Below are positions 1 to 11,610 of a stretch of 64,000 nt of DNA, piece after piece (within the stretch, counting starts at the first letter, position 1; each line of letters opens with the position of its first letter). Location of the stretch: NCBI GenBank assembly GCA_029207755.1, contig JARCOQ010000007.1, positions 40,381,656-40,445,655 of the forward strand. The letters are read 5' to 3'. Made by a program: the position numbers and the translations under genes. The notes beneath the pieces were generated by a model, which made no database searches, was not told the DNA's origin, and saw nothing but the letters and a program-made list of their open reading frames with translations. Origin of the DNA: Chamaea fasciata (taxonomy: Eukaryota; Chordata; Aves; Passeriformes; Sylviidae).

Positions 1-1079
1 ATTCTTTACTGGCATTTGAGTATTCCATTTTGGGATATTCAAACTTCTGTAGTAAAAAGGATAGTATCTGAAATCACAGAATCTTAGCACTGAAATACTA
101 GATTTTCTTGGTAGAAGTGCTATTGTCTCACTGTCCCTTGTTACCTGTCCATTTATTTATTATTCAGAATGTATTCTGTACTGTATTGCTGGTCACTTTC
201 TATAAGGAGAGCTTCTGTTTCCGTGCCTACATGTTTCAAAATACTATTTAAGGTGTACTTACCTGATTACGCAAATTGTATAGTGAACACTTTTTGTAGA
301 GTTGAGAGTGCATCTGGAGTGGAACTCAGCTGTGGAAAGTAGCACAGGGTTTTGGAAAGCTTTATTATTATGGATGAGGGAGAGAGGGTTATTATGTATT
401 ACAAAATAAGTAAGGAGCATGGTTAATAGAGTACAGGCAACGTGCTTATGCTGATCATCAAGAAACAAGGTCTGCAAAGTCTTTAATGGTCAGAAATGGT
501 AAAGATCTCTTTCTCAGATCCTGTTCAGAAATACCCCAGCTAAGTGAACAGCTGTGGGCAGGGTTTGCTGTAGTACTGACTTGTGGAGAGAAACTTTTAT
601 GATTTGGTAACTGAAGCTGTGTCCTAAATGACGTTCTGCTACAGACTCCCAATTACAGCTGAAGCACAACCTGGACACGTAATTTGGAAACTCCTGGAAT
701 CTGATGTTATTTCTGTCAAAGGAGATTTGGCTACGGAATTACTAATGCCTAAAAAGATATGTAATATTATTCTGCAGTTATGTAGAATTAATTGGACACT
801 CTTACATTTGTTGGATATTGATGAGATAAAGATTTTTCTCCCGTGTGCCTGAGGAGTCATGGCAGCCTCATTTTTTTTCACTTCTGAGGCTTTTTTATGT
901 TTGTGGTGTTTTACTTCTGCAAAAGGTGAAGCACAGGTAAATCAGAATGCAGGCCCATGCCTATCATGCAGGCACAGAGTGCTGGATTTCTTCACCTTTA
1001 AATAGCTCCTTCTCTCAGTCCAACTGCTCTCGTCTCACTTGTTGACCAGGTCCTGCTTCAGTGATCTCCTTTTTTGCAA
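1..1079. other. Unique non-coding sequence, nothing recognised
   Basis: AT-rich sequence with no recognisable repeat, splice structure or RNA gene. The open frames here are short, overlap one another on opposite strands, and show no protein family I recognise, so they are best treated as chance. It ends against the CpG-bearing block that begins near 1,080. Confidence 0.6.
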
Positions 1080-1340
1080 CCTGAGTGCCCCGTGGAGGTG
1101 AAGGACACAGCCTGAGCTGGCTTCATCAGTCAGCAGAACAAATGGGCTTGCTCTGCCGAACATCGGGCCATCTCGGATTCCACCTCTTTTATAGAGATGA
1201 GTGATGAAGAGGGGCTCGTTCCGCTTTGCCGCTGTATTAATACACATCAGGGGCCAGCTCCCGGCACTAAATCACGCTACTGCATACATCTGTTATCGGA
1301 CTCCTCACCAGTGTGATGAACAAGACTGCAGATAGAGGCT
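1080..1340. promoter_or_regulatory. Candidate conserved non-coding element
   Basis: Within an AT-rich neighbourhood, about 150 bases (roughly 1,155-1,310) keep around nine CpG dinucleotides, although there is no CpG island. The block also contains a TTAATA homeodomain-type core and a TATCGG GATA-like site. Retained CpGs in otherwise CpG-depleted DNA are typical of constrained non-coding sequence. No open frame or splice pair explains it. Enhancer function is inference; an unrecognised exon is possible but less likely. Confidence 0.35.
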
Positions 1341-4235
1341 TCCTCGTGTCATTCTTTATAGGATTTTCCTAAAAGAATAAATAGCTCAAATCTCTGCCAA
1401 CACTATCCCCTGTCACTGTGATGAATTTAGCTTCTTTCTTAAACATGCAGCTACAAATCTTCCCCTGTCGCCTCACCCCCCCACCATCCACAGAAAGTTT
1501 TGAGTTGAATTTGGCTGAAATCAGAAGATGCTAATAAAAGGCAGACGAGATGTGGGTGCTATTTCCCTCCTCAGTGCAGGAATGAGAAAAGGCAGCTAGA
1601 GATAATGTTTTTTTGAGAACCAAACAACTAGTTTTATTCCATGTCTTCTCACATACTTTCATGAATTGTAATATTTATGAGTTCTGGTGAAGTATCTTTT
1701 CCCAGAGACCCTTGCATGAACATCAAAAAACTGCATTACTGTAGAAGTGCCTTGGGTCTCTATTGTATTGGTATAGTATTAAAGTTCTGGTATTAATGCT
1801 GCTCTTTGAGGCTAACTGGTGTAAATACCATAACTGAGCTGTTGAGAACAACAAAAAGTGGGCAGAAAATTCAGAATTAATTTGCACTTCAGGAAGTGAG
1901 TTTTATCAAAATTAAGTTGGGCAAGCTTACGGAATTCAGAGAGACTGAAAAATTATGTTTTCCACACTACACAATCGAAGAGTGTGAGCCCTAAAGCATG
2001 AGGCCTTCACCAGATAAGAACAAAAAGCTAGCTGGTGTAGTTTGGCAGCAGAATAAGGAAATCTGGAGGGAGTTAAGGCTGACTGTACTGGATTAGAGCA
2101 GAGATTCATCCAACTCAGTGACCAACAGCCAGTGCATAGGGAGGAAGAAGATCTGTGGTGGTAAAGATCTTTTGACCCTTCAGTGATCTGAGACTTTGAA
2201 GGCAAGGATGGTGTCCTTGTGTTTAGTAACTTCCCATTGCAGTGCAGTAGATTTGGAATAATACCCCCAGAGGCACAGTAGAGCTTGTCTGAGAAATACT
2301 GCATAAAATTTTATTCTCATGGAAGTTATTCTCTGGTTTGAAAGGAATCTGATGAAGACTGTCACGTCTGTCTTCATTTTGTCAGGATAGGACACAAGTA
2401 CAGATGGTTGTGCAATAAGTGGTGAACAACTACCGATCTTTACACTGATGTTTTTAATGTTTATGTGGTTCATAATGTAGGTAGTAGTGCACATGGTAAC
2501 TGGCATCTTAATCAGCTATTTCAGTGAGTCTGGTGTAAAAAACGGCATAAATAGATTTTTGTCTGCCTTGGCATGTATTCACACTTAGCTTGTAAAAAAG
2601 GTGACAGCAGCCTGTGAAACTGCTTATTGGAGAACAGTCTGATGAGTAAGAGTAATTTGGTGAATTTTCCCTCTTCTGTTTCTTGTTAACTATTCACTCT
2701 TTGTCATACCCAGAAACAAGAAGCCAGTTTCGGTCCTTTTCTTTTTTTTTTTTTTTTATGAGGAAGGATGTAGACCCTAAATGGGGAGGCTGTTAGTAGG
2801 GGCACATAGTGTAGTTTTGGTGGTGATTGTGAGTTTAGGACTGACTTAGTTGTTTGGGGTTTTTTCACGTTTTGTATGACTTTCAGATGGAGGAAGATGA
2901 TGGGCTGGATGTAAAATTGCAAGGTACTTTTATCAGCTGTGTTGTAGCTGTATGGGAATGACTCCTGTTTTTGGCTGTCTAGAAACAGCATTGTTGGGGT
3001 TCCAGATCTACTTAATGTGGAACCTCAAGCGTTGAACCAACTTTTTATTTAAACTTCAAAGCAATCTATCCTCTAGTTGAAGCTTGCTGTGGCCTCTTTA
3101 TCTCCTTCATCCACTACAGAGCAGCAGATGCAACCTGTAATTAAAACACAAAAACAACTATTATCTGTTGTGAGACTGGAATGAAGAAATGTGTTTTGTT
3201 TTGAAGTAGTTACTTGTTAAAAAATTCCTGTTTGCCCCAAAGACTCCTATGGCACTTACTCTTCTTTAACCGGCCCTGTTCTGCTTGTGAGTATTGAGTC
3301 ATTCAGGATGCTGAGAATTGGAGTAAACTCTCATATCTCTAGGTTTTTGACAATCCTGGAAATTTGGGCAACTGTTGGGTTGAACTATGGATCTTCAAAT
3401 CTCTCTGGCTATTATGGCCTGTCCCATTTTGAAGCTGTGGTTGCATTGAGAAAATGAGAATGGATTTCCACCTAGTTTGACAAGGAGTTTCTTGTCATAA
3501 TATGCTGATTTACCATGTTGGATTAATGTGGAGGTTCATGGTACTGCCATTTCTGGGTGAGGAGAGGTATGTTTTCCTCCTTAGAGGAGCTTAACAACCT
3601 GAAAGTTGCCATGCCTTCGGAGACTTTGAAAATCTCAAGTAGAGAGTTAATTGAGTCTTTGCAAGGAGTCCAAGTTATTTTAAGATGGGTGATTGTCAAT
3701 TGATTCACTTTAAATATGGGACAGCTAAACCTTTTGATTTTCAACAGGAGCTCTGACTAAGGGAACTAGTTACTGGACTAGGAACTTAGAGTTTTGAATA
3801 TGGAATTGTTAGAGCAAAATTGGTAATGCTGTCAAGAACCTCTACTTCAAAGGAATTTGGATGGAAAACTTTTAGAAATTCAATAAATAATATCTTCATA
3901 AATGAAATTATGTATACGAGGGGTTTGCCATGAAGTCAGTTGTTCTAACTTTTTTTATTGCCCTTTCTTACTGTCTTCCTCTGTTACCCCTTTCCTGCAA
4001 TTTTATATTCCAGCAACTTTATCTGTTCACATGGATGCAGCAGAATCAGAGCTACCAGCATCACCATCCTTGAGATCCCAGAACTCCGAGTGGACCGGGA
4101 AAACACCAGCAGCTGAGAAATCTACCATTGCTGTCTCCAGTAACCTTTTTAAAATGCCACCAGAGAAGAGCCCTGGATACAGCTGAAAGGAAGCATTGCA
4201 ACTGTAAAAGCTTGCTCGATTTTGGAAGTGTTTGA

Positions 4236-4259
4236 GTCTGGTGTTTGTCTGCACCAGAC
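4236..4259. repeat. Short perfect inverted repeat
   Basis: GTCTGGTG at 4,236-4,243 pairs perfectly with CACCAGAC at 4,252-4,259 across an 8-base loop. The stem is too short for a microRNA precursor, and no surrounding sequence extends the pairing, so chance is a reasonable explanation. Confidence 0.6.
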
Positions 4260-6774
4260 ATCTTGTTTGGCAGTAGTGGTATCTTCAGTATTGGTGCGTA
4301 ATGCGTGCCATCATCCATCCTGGTTTGTGTGCCTCACACACCTAAGTCATGTTTGTGAATCTATGTTTAAGAAAAGGTAATCAGTGTTGGGACTGCAGTG
4401 ACTTTTAGAAATTTTCCTGCTATCACTGTATTTATTATGAATTCATCTCTTTCCCTGATTCCAGTTCATATGTAATGGGTCATGTACAGATGCTTTTGGG
4501 TTTTCAGATCATTATTCACCCCCTGGACATGTTGCTTGTTTGTGTATTTGGCATTTTCAGGGTGAAAGTTCCTCTGCCATTCAGGGAGGCAGGAGTCTCC
4601 CTCTGCCTGCTTCCAGGCCAGAAGGATTTCTTGGCTGGGGAATGAGGAAGGAATACTAACACATTGAAACGTGGAACCTGAATCTTGTATTAGCAGAATG
4701 TTTTGTGGCCAAGTGCTAATGGACTCAAATCATGTTGCAACTGGCAAAGCAAATATGGTGCTTGTCTACGTAGAAATTGCCATTAGCTCACTGGCCACAT
4801 TGTCCATTAGACCTTTTCCTTCTCCATTGTTCTGAATGTCTTCAATCTTTATTGTGTGTTGCATGTTCAATTCTAAGCCTCCTGCTGGATAAGGATTTGG
4901 GAGAACTACCTGGACGTAAATGTGCAAGCTGGTGTCCTGGATGGAAACCCGGACCCTTGAATATTGTTGCAGTATGGTAGAAGATTATATAAAACATCCA
5001 TGTCTCAGTGTATAAACTAAAAAATATGTTAGCGTTTCTAAAGGATGCTTGTTGAAGTTAACATGCCATTGAACAAAAAAGCCATTTAAAGTGTCACCTG
5101 AGTTCAGAGCATTATGGGTATAGATTAGACTCCTTCTGTATCATGCCTTCTCTCCCTTCAAAAGTATTGTCTGCTATACGTACTGGAGGTGTCTCCACCT
5201 GCTGATGATTGGACATTACACTGCGGGATACACTAAAGAGATTCTCTTCATAGAACTTCTACTACCTTCTACCTTCTGTGTTGCAGAATATATGGACAGG
5301 GATTTCTTCCCTCTCTTTAATAACTCTGGAGCTTACCTTGGACTACATTTTCAGAATATGTACCTGTATAGCATGTGCCAAGGAACAGGTGGCCTCACAG
5401 CTTCTTAAGTCCTTTAAAAATAGGATCTGTTTGTATGAATAGAACTTTTGGCTTTCCTTGTTGGAACTTTCAGGCGGGATCATTTAAACTTGTAAAATCT
5501 ATTTTGATTGTGGTGGTGCATTTAGCACTCGTAAGCAAATAGCAAAATTTGTGTCATTTTAGTGATTTTGCAGTTTTCTGCTCTCTTACGAATCAAATGA
5601 CTGAGGGACAGATTTGATTGGGGGAATAGGAAGTAGTGATTTATATTAACTATATTAAAATGGGAAATGGTCATAATATACATGAAACAGAAACTGAATG
5701 ACTTGCTAAATCATGATTGACACATATAGTTAGTTATACTGCATACACACTGTGTCTGATCCCCTAATACCTACTTATTCTTGGGGAGACATCCAAATTG
5801 GATTTATATTTTGCAGCACAAGCAAACTGTCAGATCTGTCACTATAAATCCTTCTAAAAACTTTTTTTTCTTTTTCCTTTTTTTTTTATTTGGGTGGTAC
5901 ATTTTAGAAGTAATTAGAACAGGGAAACCCTTTTTACCTTAATGAAGGAATACAGAAGTCCATTTAAATTACAGGACAAGCTGTAACAGTTTGTGAAGGA
6001 AGAAGTGTTCCTGTTTTAGAGTTGTCATGGCTTTGTCTTATTTGTAGCTATTTTGAACAATGGTGTCTAAGGTGTAACACAGGAAGTTTCAGATCTGGAG
6101 GGCCTGTAATCTAAAACATCTGATGAGAAGGTAAATCTGAAGAGTAGTGTCTTGACTATCTAGTACTCATGAATACAGTGAATTAGAAAGATGGTCACGT
6201 TCTTCTGACAACTTGAAGATAAAATTTCGGATTTGAAGCCTTGTAATCTAAACTGCATGCTGCTCCATTGATAGGGAGTGGTTCCCTAAAAGAGCATTTG
6301 CGAAATTGAGTGGTTTTGATCTCATGGAGTATCCTCCACAACCTCTCTTAGTTTGAGTCTATTCAACAGACTGACTCAGGTTACTATTCAGCTAAAATTT
6401 TATATTTTAGCCATTGTATTTATTCCCTTTTTAAAATCAATTGTGATATATCTTCCTACATTATGAGTATTGTCAAAAGTGGTTTTTCCTCTTCTGTGAT
6501 GTCAGGATGCTTTAAAAATTTTTTCAAGAAAGGTGTTAGGGAATCAAGAGCCTTCATCTCATTGTGGTGGTGGAGGGGTGGATTGCAATGCTTCGTGTGA
6601 TTTTTCTCAGGGGACAGGGAAAGAGAATTCATCAGATTTTCCTATTGAGGTCAGTAGCAGTGTTATCTGGTTAAGCCCTTACTTAGGTTGTAAGCTCCTA
6701 GAAGGTGTTTCTTGCCTTTAAAGGCTGATTGTACCCGTGGCAGTAGTGAAGAGCCGCTGTGGCAGGTCTTGTGC

Positions 6775-6794
6775 AAGTATGGCAAGCCATACTT
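6775..6794. repeat. 20-bp near-perfect palindrome
   Basis: AAGTATGGC and GCCATACTT form 9-base perfect arms around a two-base AA centre. It could be a dimer binding site or a chance palindrome. It does not sit next to any recognised gene or mobile element. Confidence 0.6.
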
Positions 6795-7224
6795 CCTGCC
6801 ATGGCAACTTTCTGGAAGCTCCAGGACACTCCAGTTATTGTGGCTGCCCTGTCTTTCCTATTTCTAGATTAGAATCCATTCACACGTCAGTCAGATTCTC
6901 AACCAAATTTGATTCTCCTGAGTGGTAGGCAAGTGAAATGGATCATGTATCTTGTTACTCCAGGGTATTTATCAAAATATATCTTCAGACTTTGGTAACT
7001 TCATACAGATTTTAATATCTACGGCATTCTTAGATTAATAAAATAACTCAATTTTTTTTGCCTCTTTTTTTCATCTAAGGCAGATTTCTTAGAACTCACT
7101 CTGTTCACACAGTGCTCAGTGTGAAGGATACTGCTTCCCATGTGGATTACTTGGGTAGAAAGGAGTAATAACATGCCTTGATTTGGTAGCTGTGCTTCTG
7201 CGAAGGTGGTCCAGTATGTGATTA

Positions 7225-7312
7225 TTGCTTCAAAGATACATAGCTCACTCATATTCCACTTTTTGTCCACCAGGACTCCCCAGTCTTTTTTCAGTTTTGT
7301 CTTCTCTCCAGT
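7225..7312 (-). mobile_element. CR1 LINE fragment, 3' region
   Basis: Read on the minus strand, this encodes a peptide with the DWGVLVDKKWNMS pattern, matching the DLGVLVDxKLNMSQQ stretch near the 3' end of CR1 ORF2. The same stretch appears in the longer minus-strand copy near 34,900-34,950. The left boundary is blurred by divergence. It abuts an opposite-strand CR1 piece, and this junction is the first of several orientation switches in the 7.2-9.96 kb mosaic. Confidence 0.65.
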
Positions 7313-7314
7313 TG

Positions 7315-8460
7315 TCTTTCTCCTTGCCCTTATGGGAGACTTCAACTTTGCTGACAGGACCTGGGAATACCATACTGGTGTGACAAGCAAGTCTGGGAAA
7401 TTCCTGAAGTATGTTGAAGATAATTTGTAATCACAAGTACTCAGTGAGCCAACTAGGAAGGATCTCCTCCTAAACCTGTTATTTATTAATAAGGATGTTT
7501 GAGAGATATGATGGTAGGTGGCTGCCTTTGCCACAGGATCATGAAATGGGTAATTTTAAAATTTTCGATGTAATGAGGAAAACAGTCAGCAAAATTGCTA
7601 CCCTGAATTTCAATAGAGCTAACTTTAGGTGGCTCAGTGAGCTAGTTACTAGTATGCTGTTCCTTGAGTGCTGGTCAGTTTTTAGGAATCACCTTTTAAA
7701 AGCACAAGAACATGTGATCTCTCTGTGTTGAAAGTCAAGCCATGCAGAAGACCAGGTTAACTGAACAGGGAACTCCTCTTGAATCTCAAAAGAGAAGGAG
7801 ATTGTATGATCTCTGGAAGCAAGGTTAAGCTTCACAGAAAAATTACAGAGCTGTAGTTCACATGCGCAGGGAGAAGATATGAAAGAATAAAATTTGATTA
7901 GAGTTGAAACTGGCCAGTGTTGTGTCTGACAAGCAAGGCTTTTTGAAATACATAAACAGCAAGAGGAGGTCTAAGGAAAACATTGGAATGACACTTGTAG
8001 TAGATGATCACCTGACAAATTGGAGTGAAAAAAAAAGTGGGGGCATTCAGTCCTTTTTTTTTTGTCTTGGTCTCAGAATACTGACAGACCTTGGGCTGCC
8101 CTATCTTCTGATTTGGAGGACCATTACTGTGGGAATAGTGACTTTCTGTTTGTGTACATGGAGATTGTAAGGGACCAGTTAAATGTTTCTAAGTCTATGA
8201 GGCCTGGTGGGATTCATCCCAGAGTACTGAAGGAGCTAGTGGTTGTTGTAGCCTGACCTCTGTCAATCTCTACCAAAGGTTTTGGGAGTTTGGGAAAGGT
8301 CCATGCTGACTACAAGCTACTCAGTATTATTCTAGTTTACCAGAAGGGCATGAAGCAAGACCCGAGAAACACAGACCTGCTAGTCTAGCCCCAGCACCTG
8401 GAAAAATTATAGAGGAGATCATACTGGGTGCTACTGAAAGGCATTTAAAGTCCTTTAACT
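7315..8460 (+). mobile_element. CR1 LINE copy A, endonuclease to reverse transcriptase
   Basis: This is the longest plus-strand CR1 piece. In order it holds the end of the endonuclease domain (MGDFNFAD, then a degraded SDHE-type region and an ATLNF stretch), the linker, and the start of the reverse transcriptase (KGFLKYINSKRRSKENIG, then KSMRPGGIHPRVLKEL). It finishes in a GKIIEEIILGA stretch near 8,400-8,435. The reading frame is broken many times by stops and frameshifts. It has no CR1 3' terminus: it stops where the minus-strand CR1 terminus begins at 8,461. No recent activity is possible. Confidence 0.85.
7904..8256 (+). pseudogene. Broken CR1 ORF2, N-terminal reverse transcriptase
   Basis: Remnant of the CR1 ORF2 polyprotein, which in intact elements nicks the target and copies the element RNA. 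Visible pieces are KGFLKYINSKRRSKENIG near 7,932-7,986 and, in another frame, KSMRPGGIHPRVLKEL near 8,191-8,238. Both match the conserved N-terminal RT region. A T-rich stretch near 8,050 accompanies the frame change. The catalytic YxDD region is absent because copy A is cut off before it. Confidence 0.75.
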
Positions 8461-8520
8461 CAAAGAATCATAGAATATACTGAGTTGGAAGGGACCCACA
8501 GGGATCATGGAGTCCAACAA
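8461..8520 (-). mobile_element. CR1 LINE 3' terminus
   Basis: The stretch beginning AGAATCATAGAAT, followed by GTTGGAAGGGACCCACAGGG, is the reverse complement of the CR1 3' end with its short terminal ATTCTATGATT-type repeat. The same sequence starts the long copy at 34,260. Only about 60 bases survive before a plus-strand endonuclease piece takes over. Confidence 0.85.
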
Positions 8521-8775
8521 AAAAGGTGTAGTGGGTGATGTGGTGGTTGGCAGCGGTCTTGGGCATAGTGACCATGAAATGTTAGAGTTTTCAATACTGG
8601 GTGAAATAAGGAAGGGCACCAGCAGAACTGCTACCGTGGACTTCAAGTGGGCAGACTTTGTCCTGTTCAGGAGATTGACAAAATCCCTTGAGAGTCAGTC
8701 TCGAAGGGCAAAGGAATCTAGGAAGGCTGGATGTGCTTTAGAAAGGAATTCTTAAATATATTCAGGAGCAGCACA
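8521..8775 (+). mobile_element. CR1 LINE copy B, endonuclease fragment
   Basis: An open frame of about 80 codons reads GLGHSDHEMLEFSIL and TATVDFKWADFVLFRRL, matching the C-terminal CR1 endonuclease. The SDHE motif carries the conserved Asp-His pair of the exonuclease-endonuclease-phosphatase fold. This is the part of ORF2 that copy A shows only in decayed form upstream, so it comes from a second plus-strand insertion. It lacks both element ends. Confidence 0.8.
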
Positions 8776-8912
8776 ATCTTCTTAGTCTTCCTTTGGTTGC
8801 TCTCTAATAGCTTTATATCCTTCTTATATTGTGGCACCATAAACTGCACATGGGACTCGAGGTGAGATTGCACCAGAGCAGATCCAAGTGGGACAATCCC
8901 CTCCCTTGACTA
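8776..8912 (-). mobile_element. CR1 LINE fragment, 3' UTR region
   Basis: The stretch with CTCTCTAATAGCTTTATA, followed by ACTCGAGGTGAG and GGACAATCCCCTCCCTTG, closely matches 34,725-34,850 of the long minus-strand CR1. In that copy it lies several hundred bases inside the 3' terminus, so this piece may belong to the same insertion as the terminus at 8,461, now separated by copy B. Confidence 0.8.
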
Positions 8913-9004
8913 GATCATGATGTAATTTTAAAACAGAGCAAATAATAAATGGCAAGTTGATGAAAGAGCTGGAAGGCAGATCCTGTTGGAAGTGGTGAAG
9001 GAAT
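8913..9004. other. Short unassigned spacer in the CR1 mosaic
   Basis: About 90 AT-rich bases between a minus-strand CR1 piece and the plus-strand copy C. It may be very diverged CR1 3' UTR, but I cannot align it by eye. Confidence 0.4.
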
Positions 9005-9345
9005 TTGGTTTTGTCTAGTTTGGAGAAAAGGAGACTGCTCTCTATGGTTTACTGGGGAAGTAGAGAGAGAGGTGCTGGTCTCTTGTCCCTGGTATCTAGT
9101 CACAGGGTATGTGGGAATGGTTCAGAGCTGTGCCAAGGGAGATTCAGGCTTGACATTTGGAACCACTTCTCTACGGAGAGGGTGTTCAAACACTAGAGCA
9201 GGCTTCCTAGAGAGATGGTTGATGCCCCAAGCCTCTTGGGGTTTAAGAGACCTTTGGACAATGCCCTGTTCAGTTCAGTCCTGAAATGGTCAGTCAGTTG
9301 CACTAGTTATTAATTTTAGGTTCTTTCCAATTGAACTGTTCTATT
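9005..9345 (+). mobile_element. CR1 LINE copy C, 5'-truncated 3' end
   Basis: The stretch with GGAGAAAAGGAGACTGCTCTC, then TTGACATTTGGAACCAC and GTTTAAGAGACCTTTGGACA, matches the last 350 or so bases of CR1 in sense orientation, ending in a degraded TTCTTTCCAATTGAACTGTTCTA-type tail. A 5'-truncated piece with a 3' end is the usual product of CR1 insertion. Its position between two minus-strand pieces suggests insertion into an older minus-strand copy. Confidence 0.8.
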
Positions 9346-9349
9346 TTCA

Positions 9350-9960
9350 TTATTAACTTCATGATGTTTCTGTCTTTCATTCCTCCAATCTGTCCAAGCC
9401 CCTCTTGGTGGTACCCCCACCCTCCAGCATATCAGTGGCTCCCTTCTTCAACATGCTATTATTTCTGATCTTGTTGAGAGTATGTTCTGTCTTTTTCCAC
9501 TGGGTCACTAACCATCTCTGAACACTATCAATCCCAGTATTGACTTCTAAGGCATGCTTTTCATAAATGGCCATCATGCAGATTTCAAACCACTGATTGC
9601 TTAACCTGCCCAGCTTCTCTAATCTTTCTTACTGGATGCCATCCATACCTTCATGTCCAAACCTCCCCCATCTGGCTGTAAGGCTGCTATGAGAGACTGC
9701 ATCGAGATGCTTACTGAAGTTGGTGGAGACATCATTCTCTGCCCTCTGTGCATCCTCAGAGCCTCTTGTTCTGTCATAGAAAACAGGTGCATAGGCTTGA
9801 TTTTCCATCATTTAATCTGTCTGTTCCTAGTCATGTCTCTCCTTTGGATGCCTAGAAATGGCTTTCAAAACTTGCTTCATAAAGCTACAGGGGACTGAGA
9901 TAGGGCTAACTAGCCTGTCACTCCACCAGCTCTCCTCCTTGTCTTTTTAGAAAGGTGATG
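9350..9960 (-). mobile_element. CR1 LINE fragment, reverse transcriptase to 3' UTR
   Basis: A minus-strand CR1 piece. Its left half corresponds to the 3' UTR (CTGTCCAAGCCCCTCTTGG, CCTCCAGCATATCAG). Its right half covers the reverse-transcriptase domain, up to CTTTTTAGAAAGGTGATG. Its extent corresponds to about 35,440-36,060 of the long copy. With the pieces at 8,461 and 8,776 it lies in the order expected for one minus-strand insertion interrupted twice. Confidence 0.75.
9629..9811 (-). pseudogene. Broken CR1 ORF2, RT motif A region
   Basis: The minus strand reads STNFSKHLDAVSHS, aligning with the YLDFSKAFDTVSH motif A of CR1 reverse transcriptase. The catalytic aspartate is replaced by asparagine (residue 31 of this frame), while the second aspartate is kept (residue 37). 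The fragment is about 60 residues and is interrupted at both ends. Confidence 0.7.
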
Positions 9961-11514
9961 TATATATACATATATTGTCTCTGGGACCTCATGCGATTGC
10001 AACAGTTTTTCATAGACGGCAGTGACCAATCTCAAAATGACAAATTTCTGTGTATTGGGAGAAGATGGACATTCAGTGAAAAAGAAATCAAGACCTGAGG
10101 GAAGCCTGTTTTCTAGTTGTTATTTGCACATTTCCAGTAGTTCCAGTGAGGTCTAGTCAGGCTTAATGTGCAGTTTGGTAGGTATTGCAGAAGCCTGAGT
10201 TAAAAGAATGTAGTTTCTGTCCTGATGGATTTATGATTTTAAGGTACAGTAACGAGTGAAGAAAGCAGCAAAACAGGAGCTAGAGAGAAACTTGCTAGAG
10301 GCTGGGACTAGTGCTACTGAATGATAGATTAGCTTTGTGACTGTGGTATGCAGAGGTGTGTCTTGTCAGCATCATTCTTGAATAATGACATTGAGTAGGT
10401 TAGTGCTGTCCTTCAAACCATAGATGCTCTTGCTGTTATTTTGTGGATGTTACAGATACCTGCTTAGTGGGCAGAGGATGAGAAGGGAAATTGTGGGAAG
10501 GGCAACAAGAAGCATGATGGAGTGCCTCTTACTGTGACCCCTTCTGTACTGAAGAAGGAAGATGCTACAAAAAACAGTATGTGTGCCTAGATACTGAAAA
10601 GAAATTATGTCAAGTGGATAAGAACTTTGCTTTGTTGTCTTGAAGAACAGTTTGTAACCAGAGAACTTTTCAGTAAAGCAAAAGTGAGGGATGCTACATT
10701 TGTTCAGAAAATGTATTTTAATAGTCTGTTAGGAGACTATCAAAGGAAGATGAACTTCAGTATTCATTGTGATACTTCATTTCTACGTCTTTCACAGAAA
10801 GACACTATTCTGTTCCAGTGTGTGTTTTGTGATTGCGATATCCTTTTGTACCATCCAATGAAGGAAAAAATACTTTACAGTAATGCTTCTCAAGGCATAA
10901 AGCATAAGGGAACACTTGCTATACAGGAGGTAAAACAAGATTGTCTTAGGCCATTAACTTTACTGAGTACAAGGCTTGAATTCAGCACAGAGGACATAAT
11001 ATCTTAGTTATACCAAAGCATCTCTTTTTTAAGAAAGTGAATAGTGCCACAGGCAAGTACAGGGAGACTAAACTGGCACCAGTGCCTGGAGTCCCACATG
11101 TGGCAGGGCCTCAGTCACATGACATGTAATACAGATTTACATTGTGGAGACAGAAGGAACTTTCAACATCCTTCTCAAGTTTAATGTGGCTTGAATGCCT
11201 TCCCAACTGCAAACGTGGCTGTCACTGTGAGTCCAGTGAGTTGAAAAGATGTGCTCACTGGCATGCTGTGGAAAGAGAATTCTTGTACCTGCTTAAATAA
11301 TTAGTAAAACTGGATAATGGACTGGTACAGCCTGTTATATCAGAGAAAGATGCAAAATATATACACTTGCAGGCAATAATCAGGAAAAGTATTGCTGAAC
11401 CCTGTGTGTTATGAGCTAGAGTATTCAGTGTCCTAAAGCAGAGATGTCAGTATTATGAGGATGAGCAGGGGTTTGCAATGCTTCCCTCTTGTCCTTGTAA
11501 CCTCTGAAGGAAAT
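9961..11514. other. Unique non-coding sequence
   Basis: A short TATATA run lies at 9,961-9,975 just after the CR1 mosaic. The 126-codon plus-strand frame at 10,627-11,007 shows no recognised family, has no flanking splice sites that I can defend, and is AT-rich like its surroundings. I do not call it a gene. Confidence 0.5.
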
Positions 11515-11610
11515 GGGATGAACAGCATGAAAAAGGCTGTACTGTGTCAGACCAAAGGTCTGCTTGTCTTGGTAGTCTGTCTCTCACAGTGACCTGGTTT
11601 GGATACCTGG
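11515..11610. mobile_element. Ancient L3/CR1-like amniote repeat remnant
   Basis: The stretch GTCAGACCAAAGGTCTGC followed by GTCTGTCTCTCACAGTGACC resembles the 'cagaccaaaggtccatct ... tatcctgtctctcacagtgg' tail found in old CR1/L3-type LINEs of turtles and crocodilians. This recognition is from memory and the match is diverged, so subfamily and strand are left open. Confidence 0.45.

Larger units (their letters stand above)
1341..7224. other. Unique AT-rich non-coding sequence
   Basis: Nearly 6 kb with no retroposon I can identify. It holds a 16-T run at 2,742-2,757, a T-rich patch near 5,861-5,888, and two short perfect inverted repeats listed separately. Open frames are short, and the longest are interrupted by repeats or low complexity. 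Nothing supports a gene. Confidence 0.55.

Noticed and set aside
7019..7534. 171-codon minus-strand frame
   Set aside because: Only its middle is CR1-like; it crosses the junction into an opposite-strand CR1 piece, so it is not a real protein.
10627..11007. 126-codon plus-strand open frame
   Set aside because: No recognised family, no supporting splice or promoter signals, AT-rich composition matching its surroundings.
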